The notes below the pieces were generated by a model that was given only the letters and a program-made list of their open reading frames with translations, did not search any database and was not told the DNA's origin. DNA of 64,000 nucleotides from Vicinamibacterales bacterium (lineage in GTDB: Bacteria > Acidobacteriota > Vicinamibacteria > Vicinamibacterales > UBA2999): the NCBI GenBank assembly GCA_041659285.1, contig JBAZYO010000003.1, positions 248,001 through 312,000 on the forward strand. Direction: 5' to 3'. A program made the translations under genes and the position numbers. This document shows positions 42,618 through 48,976 of the stretch, piece by piece; within the stretch, counting starts at the first letter, position 1; every line of letters starts with the position of its first letter.

Positions 42618-43667
42618 GTGAGAATTGCAGTCATCCCCGGCGACGGCATCGGCAGGGACGTCACCGCCGAAGCGGTGAAGGTGTTGCAGGCCACCGGCCA
42701 CGCGTTCGGGCGGCGGTTCGATCTCGTGCACCTGCCGTGGAGCGCGGATCACTACCTGAAGACGGGCGAGACGCTGCCGGCCAACGGCTACCAGATGCTC
42801 CGCGACGACTTTCAGGCGATCTTGGTCGGCGCGCTCGGTGATCCGCGCGTGCCCAACAACCAGCACGCGCGCGACATCCTGCTCGGCACCCGGTTCGAGC
42901 TCGACCTCTACGTGAACTACCGCCCGGTGCGGCTGCTCGACGATCGCCTCTGCCCGCTGAAGGATCGCGGGCGCAAGGACATCAACTTCGTCGTCTTCCG
43001 CGAGAACACCGAAGGCGTCTACGTCAGCATCGGCGGACGCTTCAAGGCCGGCACGCCGGATGAAGTGGCGATCCAGGAAGAGATCAACACCTACAAGGGC
43101 GTGCACCGCATCATCCGCCACGCGTTCGAGTACGCGAAGGCGAACGGCCTCACCAAGGTGTGCATGGCCGACAAGAGCAACGCCATGCAGCAGGGCCACG
43201 CCTTGTGGCAGCGGGTGTTCAAGGAAGTGGCGGCGGAATATCCGGGCATCACCGCCACGCACCAGTACATCGACGCGCTGGCGATGTTCCTCGTCAAGGA
43301 TCCCGGCCAGTACCAGGTGATCGTCACCAACAACCTGTTCGGCGACATCGTCACTGACATCGGCGGCGCGTTGCAGGGCGGGCTCGGGATGGCGGCGTCG
43401 GGCAACATCCACCCCGGCAAGACCTCGTTGTTCGAGCCGGTGCACGGGTCCGCGCCCCCGCTGGCCGGGAAGAACGTGGCCAACCCGGTGGGCGCCATCC
43501 TGTCGTCGGCGCTCATGCTCGAGACGTTGGGAGCGGCGGAGGAAGCGAAGGCCATCGAACGCGCCGTGGAAGCGGCGATCGCGCAGAACCAAACCACCTC
43601 AGACATCGGCGGCCCGCTCGGCACGCGCGAAGTCGGCGACTGGATCGCCGCGAGAATTGCCAAGTGA
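42618..43667 (+). CDS. Isocitrate/isopropylmalate dehydrogenase family protein
   Basis: 349 residues, GTG start. The ENTEGVY substrate loop, the NNLFGDIVTDIGGAL segment carrying the catalytic Asp residues and HGSAPPLAGKNVANPVG define the beta-decarboxylating NAD(P)-dependent dehydrogenase family. Length and the FELDLYVNYRPVR motif fit 3-isopropylmalate or a homoisocitrate/tartrate-type enzyme; without leucine-operon neighbours the substrate is open. It sits between two thiolase genes, suggesting an acyl-CoA or organic-acid context. Confidence 0.85.
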   Translation: MRIAVIPGDGIGRDVTAEAVKVLQATGHAFGRRFDLVHLPWSADHYLKTGETLPANGYQMLRDDFQAILVGALGDPRVPNNQHARDILLGTRFELDLYVNYRPVRLLDDRLCPLKDRGRKDINFVVFRENTEGVYVSIGGRFKAGTPDEVAIQEEINTYKGVHRIIRHAFEYAKANGLTKVCMADKSNAMQQGHALWQRVFKEVAAEYPGITATHQYIDALAMFLVKDPGQYQVIVTNNLFGDIVTDIGGALQGGLGMAASGNIHPGKTSLFEPVHGSAPPLAGKNVANPVGAILSSALMLETLGAAEEAKAIERAVEAAIAQNQTTSDIGGPLGTREVGDWIAARIAK

Positions 43668-43692
43668 GAGAGCAACCGCCAATTCCCAGGAG

Positions 43693-43712
43693 GGCGGCAC
43701 TTTAGTGCCGCC
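43693..43712. repeat. Hairpin GGCGGCAC-TTTA-GTGCCGCC before the second thiolase
   Basis: A perfect 8-bp stem with a 4-base loop, the same core as 26352-26379. It separates AGGAGG (43688-43693) from the ATG at 43720; folding would bring the Shine-Dalgarno to about seven bases from the start. Confidence 0.6.
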
Positions 43713-43719
43713 GATAAAT

Positions 43720-44901
43720 ATGGCCAAACCAGTTTTCATCATCGGCGGCGCCCGCACGCCCATGACGCAGCATGTCGGCGCGCTCAAAGATCTGTCGGCC
43801 ATCGAACTCGGCGCCATCGCGTCGAAGGGCGCGTTCGAACGCACCGGGACCAGGCCGGAGTGGGTTGACCACGTCGTCTTCGGCAACGTCCAGCAGAGCA
43901 GCGTGGACGCGCACTACGGCGCCCGCCACGTCGGCCTGAAGGCAGGCGTGCCCATCGAGGTGCCGGCACTGACCGTGAACCGCCTGTGCGGCTCCGGCAT
44001 CCAGGCGGTGTTGAGCGGCGCCCAGTGCATTCAACTGGATGAGGCCGGCATCGTGCTGGCCGGCGGCATGGAGAGCATGAGCCAGGTGCCGCACGTCATC
44101 CGCGGCGCGCGCTCGGGCTTCAAGCTCGGTCAGGGCAAGCTCGAAGACTGGCTGTGGGAAGGCCTGAGCGATCCGTACGCCGGCTGCTCGATGGCGGTCA
44201 CCGCCGAGAACTGCGCCGCCAAGTACGGCATCACCCGCGAAGACTCCGACGCCTACGCCCTGCGCAGCCAGCAGCTCGCGCACAAGGCGTGGTCCTCGGG
44301 GATCATGAAGGACGAAGTGGTGCCGGTCGAGATCAAGACCCGCAAGGGCGTGACCCTGGTCGAACAGGATGACCACATGCGTCCCGAGACGACCATCGAG
44401 ATCCTGGCGAAGCTGCCGGCGGCGTTCAAGAAAGACGGCGTCGTCACCGCCGGTAACGCCAGCGGCATCGTCGATGGCGCGGCGGCGCTGGTGATCGCCG
44501 GCGAAGACGCGGTCAAGGCGCGCGGCCTGACGCCGCTCGGCCGCATCGTGTCGTGGGCCACCGTCGGCGTCGAACCGACCATGATGGGCATGGGCCCGGC
44601 GCCCGCCATCCGCAAGGCGCTTGAGAAAGCGGGGCTCTCGCTCGGCGACCTGGATCTGATCGAAATCAACGAAGCCTTCGCGGCGCAGTACCTCGCGTGC
44701 GAGAAGGAGCTCGGCCTCGATCGCGACAAGGTGAACGTGAACGGCGGCGCCATTGCGATTGGCCACCCGCTCGGCGCCAGCGGCGCGCGCCTGCTGCTGA
44801 CGCTGCTGCACGAGCTGCGCCGGCGCGGCAAGAAATACGGGGTGGCGTCGGCCTGCATTGGCGGCGGCCAGGGCATTGCGATGATCGTGGAGGCACTCTA
44901 A
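43720..44901 (+). CDS. Acetyl-CoA acetyltransferase (thiolase)
   Basis: 393 residues from the ATG at 43720. Active-site Cys90 in NRLCGSGIQA, the NGGAIAIGHPLGASGARL block and the C-terminal ACIGGGQG with the second Cys are intact. Resembles degradative/biosynthetic acetyl-CoA acetyltransferase (AtoB/PhaA type). Its stop overlaps the next start by one base (TAATG), so it is coupled to 3-hydroxybutyryl-CoA dehydrogenase, giving two consecutive steps from acetyl-CoA to 3-hydroxybutyryl-CoA. It is not closely related to the thiolase at 41273. Confidence 0.93.
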   Translation: MAKPVFIIGGARTPMTQHVGALKDLSAIELGAIASKGAFERTGTRPEWVDHVVFGNVQQSSVDAHYGARHVGLKAGVPIEVPALTVNRLCGSGIQAVLSGAQCIQLDEAGIVLAGGMESMSQVPHVIRGARSGFKLGQGKLEDWLWEGLSDPYAGCSMAVTAENCAAKYGITREDSDAYALRSQQLAHKAWSSGIMKDEVVPVEIKTRKGVTLVEQDDHMRPETTIEILAKLPAAFKKDGVVTAGNASGIVDGAAALVIAGEDAVKARGLTPLGRIVSWATVGVEPTMMGMGPAPAIRKALEKAGLSLGDLDLIEINEAFAAQYLACEKELGLDRDKVNVNGGAIAIGHPLGASGARLLLTLLHELRRRGKKYGVASACIGGGQGIAMIVEAL

Positions 44902-45758
44902 TGGCCATCAAGACAGTGGGTGTGTTGGGTTGCGGGTTGATGGGCGCGGGCATCGCGCAGATCTCGGCGGCCGCCGGGTTCAAGACCTTCGTGCTCGAGG
45001 TCAACGACGACGTCCTCAAGAAGGGGCTCGGCCGCATCGACAAGTTCCTGACCGGCGGTATCGAAAAGGGCAAGGTGACGCCGGAGCAGAAGGCGACCGT
45101 GCTCGCCAACCTGACGGGGACGACCAAGTACGCGGACCTGAAGGATTGCGACCTCGTGATCGAGGCGATCATCGAGAACGTCGAAATCAAGAAGCAGGCC
45201 TACGCGCAGGTCGAGGCCGTGGTCGGCCGACACTGCCTGATCGCGTCGAACACCTCGTCGCTGTGCATCACCGAACTCGCCGCCGCCACCAAGCGGCCCG
45301 ACCGGGTGGGCGGCCTGCACTTCTTCAATCCCGTGCCGCTGATGAAGCTGGTCGAGGTGATCCGCGCGCTGACCACCAGCCAGGAGACGCACGAGGCGCT
45401 GTCTGCGTTCGCGAAGGCCATCGGCAAGGAGCCGATCTCGGCGCCCGACCGCGGCGGCTTCATCGTTAACCGGCTGCTGGTGCCGTATCTGCTCGATGCG
45501 ATCCGCTGTCTCGAAGACGGCATCGGCACCGTCGAAGACATCGATAACGGCATGAAGCTCGGCTGCGGCTATCCCATGGGCCCGTTCACGCTGCTCGACT
45601 TCGTCGGCCTCGACACGACGTATTACATCGCCAACATCATGTTCGAGGAGTTCCGCGAGACGCGATTCGCGCCGCCGCCGCTGCTGAAGCGGATGGTGAT
45701 CGCCGGGCACCTCGGCAAGAAGTGCGGCAAGGGCTTCTACGATTATTCCGCGAAGTAA
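44901..45758 (+). CDS. hbd: 3-hydroxybutyryl-CoA dehydrogenase
   Basis: 285 residues. The Rossmann motif GVLGCGLMGAGIAQ, the NTSSLCITELA and HFFNPVPLMKLVEV segments with the catalytic His, and the GFIVNRLL helix plus C-terminal GFYDYS tail define the 3-hydroxyacyl-CoA dehydrogenase family, short form as in butyrate/PHB-type enzymes. No crotonase or acyl-CoA dehydrogenase gene follows. It is coupled to the upstream thiolase; a CACAGAG-type inverted repeat follows its stop. Confidence 0.93.
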   Translation: MAIKTVGVLGCGLMGAGIAQISAAAGFKTFVLEVNDDVLKKGLGRIDKFLTGGIEKGKVTPEQKATVLANLTGTTKYADLKDCDLVIEAIIENVEIKKQAYAQVEAVVGRHCLIASNTSSLCITELAAATKRPDRVGGLHFFNPVPLMKLVEVIRALTTSQETHEALSAFAKAIGKEPISAPDRGGFIVNRLLVPYLLDAIRCLEDGIGTVEDIDNGMKLGCGYPMGPFTLLDFVGLDTTYYIANIMFEEFRETRFAPPPLLKRMVIAGHLGKKCGKGFYDYSAK

Positions 45759-45765
45759 AGACATT

Positions 45766-45821
45766 AGCCATAGAGGACACAGAGGACTCAGAGACCGGTT
45801 GTCTCTCTGTTCTCTGTGGCT
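45766..45821. terminator. CACAGAG-family inverted repeat after hbd
   Basis: Left arm 45766-45794 (AGCCATAGAGGACACAGAGG...) and right arm 45801-45821 (...TCTCTGTGGCT) form an imperfect stem. The remaining sequence to 45940 shows no gene. Confidence 0.5.
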
Positions 45822-45940
45822 GACGTTTCCCCTCGGCGCTGAAACCGGCGCACTGGCGCGGCTGCGCCACGGATTCGATCTCGAGTCTACGCCTCTGAAG
45901 TCGCGAGACGAACTGCATGAGCGATAAGTAATTCGCTGGC

Positions 45941-46744
45941 CTACTTGGCCCCCACGCCCTTGAAGAACGCGTAGCAGAACACACCGTCCGGGGCCGCGGT
46001 GCGATAGAGGTCTCGAATCCCCGCGTCGAACCGCTCCGCTGAGATCAGTCCCGCGGCAATTGCTGCCTCACGAACGCCCTCGATCATGGCCGTGAACGTC
46101 TTGCGCGTGAAGCCGTCGATCAGGTCGGGACGGCTGCCGTCGACGTACACCGGCCGTGGCGTGACGCGAATGTTGTTCAAGCCCGCCGCGGTCAGCAGGG
46201 GATAGAGCTGCCGGCCGATCAGGCTGTTGCCGCCGGCCCGGGCCTGCAGCGTCACCAGGCAGTCGATTGCCTCGCGAGCGGCGGCGCTGTCGGGATGGAA
46301 ATAAGCCGAGTCGTGATCGCCCTCTATCACTGTCATGGTACCGCCCGGCTTCAACAGCTTCTTCAGAGCCCGCAACGCCTCGACGGGTTGCGAAAGATGC
46401 TCGAGGACAAAGCAGACGAACACGTGATCGAACGACACCTCTGGATAGGGCAGCGCGAAGAGGTCGCCCTGCTGAAACTCGACGTTGGTGAGGCCGGCAC
46501 CGTCAATCAGGCGGCGGGCCGCAGCCAGCGACTCCGCGGAGCGGTCGACCGAGATGAATTGCGCATCCGGGCTCCGCTGCGCCAGCGTGATCGTCTGCGC
46601 GCCGACGCCACATCCGGCTTCGAGGACGAGACTGCCGGCCGGATAGGACGTATCGCAATGCAGGAGATCCACCAGCGAGCCGGCCTGGTCGCGCAGCCGC
46701 TTGTTCTCGCGCTCGTGATACCCGTGAACGTAGGCTTGGTTCAT
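45941..46744 (-). CDS. SAM-dependent methyltransferase
   Basis: 267 residues from the ATG at 46744; the longer frame continues into unrelated sequence. Class I Rossmann motifs: VLEAGCGVGAQTITLA (motif I), ISVDRS (acidic end of beta2), DHVFVCFVLEHLSQP (motif IV region), and LKPGGTMTVIEGD. The family fits small-molecule methyltransferases of UbiE/COQ5 type; substrate unknown. It is the last gene of a minus-strand group, eight bases after the nucleotidyltransferase-like gene. Confidence 0.88.
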   Translation of the reverse strand: MNQAYVHGYHERENKRLRDQAGSLVDLLHCDTSYPAGSLVLEAGCGVGAQTITLAQRSPDAQFISVDRSAESLAAARRLIDGAGLTNVEFQQGDLFALPYPEVSFDHVFVCFVLEHLSQPVEALRALKKLLKPGGTMTVIEGDHDSAYFHPDSAAAREAIDCLVTLQARAGGNSLIGRQLYPLLTAAGLNNIRVTPRPVYVDGSRPDLIDGFTRKTFTAMIEGVREAAIAAGLISAERFDAGIRDLYRTAAPDGVFCYAFFKGVGAK

Positions 46745-46751
46745 CGCCCGC

Positions 46752-47270
46752 CTATGCGCGCAGGCTCTGCCAGCGCTCGCGCATTTCCGACGGCAGTTCG
46801 GCGAGATCGGCCGTGACGTCGCTGGCCAATTGCACTCTCTCCGGCTGCCGCAGCAGTTCCCGCACGTCCCACAGATCCTGTGGTCCACCCGCATAAAGCT
46901 TGAGCAGGACCAGGTCGCGAGCCAATACGACGGGTGGCCCGCCGGCGACCAGTTCCGCGCGTTCAACCGCACGCTGCTGCCAGGCCAGCTTTCCGAGAAT
47001 CACGTCAACCGGCCGCTCGTCTGCCGTCTCGACCCGGACGACGCCGCCCAGCGGATCGTCCGCATCGCCGCGCCGGATGTCGATGCGAAGGCCATCGGAC
47101 GACAGCGATTGCCAGAGGCCCGGCTCCAGGACCTGCCCGTCGGTGGTCAACAGATCGATATCGTAAGTGGATCGCGCCACACCCCGGGCGGCGAGCGCGG
47201 AAGCCCCGATCAGCGCATGGGCAATGCCGGAGTCGTTGAGCACGCCGCACACACGCTCGAACACGGTCAT
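46752..47270 (-). CDS. Nucleotidyltransferase-fold protein (AbiEii/MNT-like)
   Basis: 172 residues. HALIGASALAARGVARSTYD with IDLL contains the G-S...D-x-D nucleotidyltransferase signature, and the DLVLLKLYAGGPQDLWDVRELL segment is typical of AbiEii-like and DUF1814-type proteins. Its ATG overlaps the stop of a 73-residue helical protein by four bases (ATGA), giving a two-gene unit of toxin-antitoxin architecture; which is toxin is unknown. The next gene downstream is a methyltransferase. Confidence 0.75.
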   Translation of the reverse strand: MTVFERVCGVLNDSGIAHALIGASALAARGVARSTYDIDLLTTDGQVLEPGLWQSLSSDGLRIDIRRGDADDPLGGVVRVETADERPVDVILGKLAWQQRAVERAELVAGGPPVVLARDLVLLKLYAGGPQDLWDVRELLRQPERVQLASDVTADLAELPSEMRERWQSLRA

Positions 47271-47488
47271 CGCAAGGGGTCAGCCGATCGGCTGTAGCTG
47301 GCGCGGTCGCGTGACCGCTGCGCCCGAAGCTGCGCCAGCGCCGTGGCGCGATCGAGCCCGCTGGTCCGCACATACACATCGAGGTCCGCATCACCCAGCG
47401 ATAACGCCAGGGCAATCCGCGCCTGAAGCGGCAACTGCAGGACCGCGGCTGTCGTCTGCGCGCGCAGGTCGTCAGCGACCGATTTCAT
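47267..47488 (-). CDS. Small helical protein, candidate antitoxin-type partner
   Basis: 73 residues, ATG at 47488. Mostly helical with a charged C-terminus (SRDRASYSRSADPLR); the segment LSLGDADLDVYVRTSGLDRA appears to be a conserved surface. It overlaps the nucleotidyltransferase start, so it is almost certainly its partner. No catalytic or DNA-binding motif is certain. It has the size and position of antitoxins in MNT/HEPN- or AbiE-like pairs. Confidence 0.6.
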   Translation of the reverse strand: MKSVADDLRAQTTAAVLQLPLQARIALALSLGDADLDVYVRTSGLDRATALAQLRAQRSRDRASYSRSADPLR

Positions 47489-47515
47489 GGCCTCAGTATC
47501 GCACGGGCGCCCAGG

Positions 47516-47549
47516 CCATCGGCCGTCGCATTCGCGCTGAGGCCGATGG
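47516..47549 (-). terminator. Hairpin between TPR gene and the small gene
   Basis: CCATCGGCC (47516-47524) pairs perfectly with GGCCGATGG (47541-47549) over a 16-base loop just downstream of the TPR stop (47550). Confidence 0.4.
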
Positions 47550-48302
47550 TCATGGGCCTCTGCGCGAGAGTCGCTGCAGAATCTGCTTCGCCTGCTCTTT
47601 GAACCGCCGGTCCTCGGGAATCCAGTCCGGGTCGGGTGGCGCATCGATCGCCGCCTGATACTCCTTGCGCGCCTCGTCTGTCCGCCCCATATCCGCCAGC
47701 GTGTCGGCCAGGAAGATGTGCGAGATGACACTCCGCGGGTTGTAGGTGAGTGCCTTCCGCAGGTGCTCCTCGGACTTCCGGTTGCTGCCGCCGAAGAGGC
47801 CCGGCACCTTGAAGTACCAGCGGCCAATGGCGCGGTCCGCTGACCCTTGCAGGAACGCCGGGTCGAGCTTCAGCGACTTCTCGAGTGCATTGCGGATCTG
47901 GCTGCGGTATTTGATCCCCTGCCGCAGGCCGAACGACTCGGCGAGCGCGCCCATGTTCGCCGCCAGCCAGAAGTGGCCTTCCGGCCGGTTGGCGTCGATC
48001 GCAATCGCCGCGCGCGCGGCCGCGATGCCGGCCTCGAGCGCGCCCTTGCGTTGCGGCTCGGGTAACCCGTTGGTCCCCAGCCAATAGCGTGCCTGCGCCA
48101 GCCGATACGCCGAGGTGAAATCCTGCGGATTCGCTGTCAGCCGAGCCGTCCAGATGTCGGTGGCCTTCCGGGCGCCGGCCTGGTTCTCCCGGTCCTTGTA
48201 GAGGGCGTCGGGATCGTCGGCGGGAATCTGGACGGCAGGTGCATCGAGTGCGGCACCTGACGCACCCGCGACTAGATACAATACGCAGATGCAGGATCTC
48301 AT
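47550..48302 (-). CDS. Exported TPR-like protein
   Basis: 250 residues from the ATG at 48302. A short signal-like N-terminus (SCICVLYLVAGASGAALDA) precedes repeat segments (AYRLAQARYWLG, AAIAIDANRPEGHFWLAANM, KALTYNPRSVISHIFLAD), each fitting a TPR helix pair. The downstream neighbour is a toxin-antitoxin-like pair. The first 14 bases overlap the divergent folE start. Alternative, shorter starts would lose the signal peptide. Likely a periplasmic protein-contact factor. Confidence 0.72.
   Translation of the reverse strand: MRSCICVLYLVAGASGAALDAPAVQIPADDPDALYKDRENQAGARKATDIWTARLTANPQDFTSAYRLAQARYWLGTNGLPEPQRKGALEAGIAAARAAIAIDANRPEGHFWLAANMGALAESFGLRQGIKYRSQIRNALEKSLKLDPAFLQGSADRAIGRWYFKVPGLFGGSNRKSEEHLRKALTYNPRSVISHIFLADTLADMGRTDEARKEYQAAIDAPPDPDWIPEDRRFKEQAKQILQRLSRRGP
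48277..48282 (+). promoter_or_regulatory. -10-like hexamer TACAAT for folE
   Basis: Ends six bases before the ATG at 48289, predicting a leaderless folE mRNA. It overlaps the 5' coding region of the divergent TPR gene. Confidence 0.5.
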
Positions 48303-48894
48303 CCACCGCTTGCTGATCGAACTGGGCGAAGACCCCGATCGCGAAGGGTTGGCCAAGACGCCGCGGCGAGTGGACAAGGCGTTGAGGTTTCTCACGAGCG
48401 GGTATCAGGCTGACATCGATGACACGCTGAACGGCGCGTTGTTCAGCGTGGATTATAGCGAGATGGTGATCGTCCGCGACATCGACTTCTACAGCCTGTG
48501 CGAGCATCACCTGCTGCCGTTTTTCGGCAAGTGCCACGTCGCCTACATCCCGAACAAGCGGGTGATTGGCCTCAGCAAGATCCCGCGGCTGGTGGACATC
48601 TTCGCGCGGCGGCTCCAGCTGCAGGAGCGGATGACCAACCAGATCGCCGAGACCATCACCGAGAAGATCAAGCCGCTCGGCGTGGCGGTGGTGTGCGAGG
48701 GCACGCACCTGTGCATGTCGATGCGCGGCGTCGAGAAGCAGAACTCCTACACCATCACCAGCGCCATGCTGGGCGCGTTCCGCGATCAGTCACGGACACG
48801 GATGGAATTCCTGGAACTGCTGAAGCTCAGGAGTGGGAGCGTCTCGGTGACGGGGATGCCGATCCCGGACCATACGCACGATCACGACGAGTAG
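48289..48894 (+). CDS. folE: GTP cyclohydrolase I
   Basis: 201 residues, family length. Converts GTP to 7,8-dihydroneopterin triphosphate, the first step of folate and pterin synthesis. Zinc ligands Cys71 and His74 lie in CEHHLLPF and the third in EGTHLCMSMRGV; the GTP-binding segment NKRVIGLSKIPRLVDIFARR is intact. It overlaps the divergent TPR gene by 14 bases at the 5' ends and ends in a strong bidirectional terminator. Confidence 0.97.
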   Translation: MQDLIHRLLIELGEDPDREGLAKTPRRVDKALRFLTSGYQADIDDTLNGALFSVDYSEMVIVRDIDFYSLCEHHLLPFFGKCHVAYIPNKRVIGLSKIPRLVDIFARRLQLQERMTNQIAETITEKIKPLGVAVVCEGTHLCMSMRGVEKQNSYTITSAMLGAFRDQSRTRMEFLELLKLRSGSVSVTGMPIPDHTHDHDE

Positions 48895-48901
48895 AAAGAG
48901 A

Positions 48902-48961
48902 AACCGGAGATCAGAAGATCAGAAGAAACGAATTGTTCTCCTGATCTCGTGATCTCCGGTT
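48902..48961. terminator. 21-bp bidirectional terminator hairpin
   Basis: AACCGGAGATCAGAAGATCAG (48902-48922) pairs with CTGATCTCGTGATCTCCGGTT (48941-48961) with two mismatches between convergent folE and a receptor gene. Confidence 0.7.
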
Positions 48962-48976
48962 AGAACTCCTGGCCTG

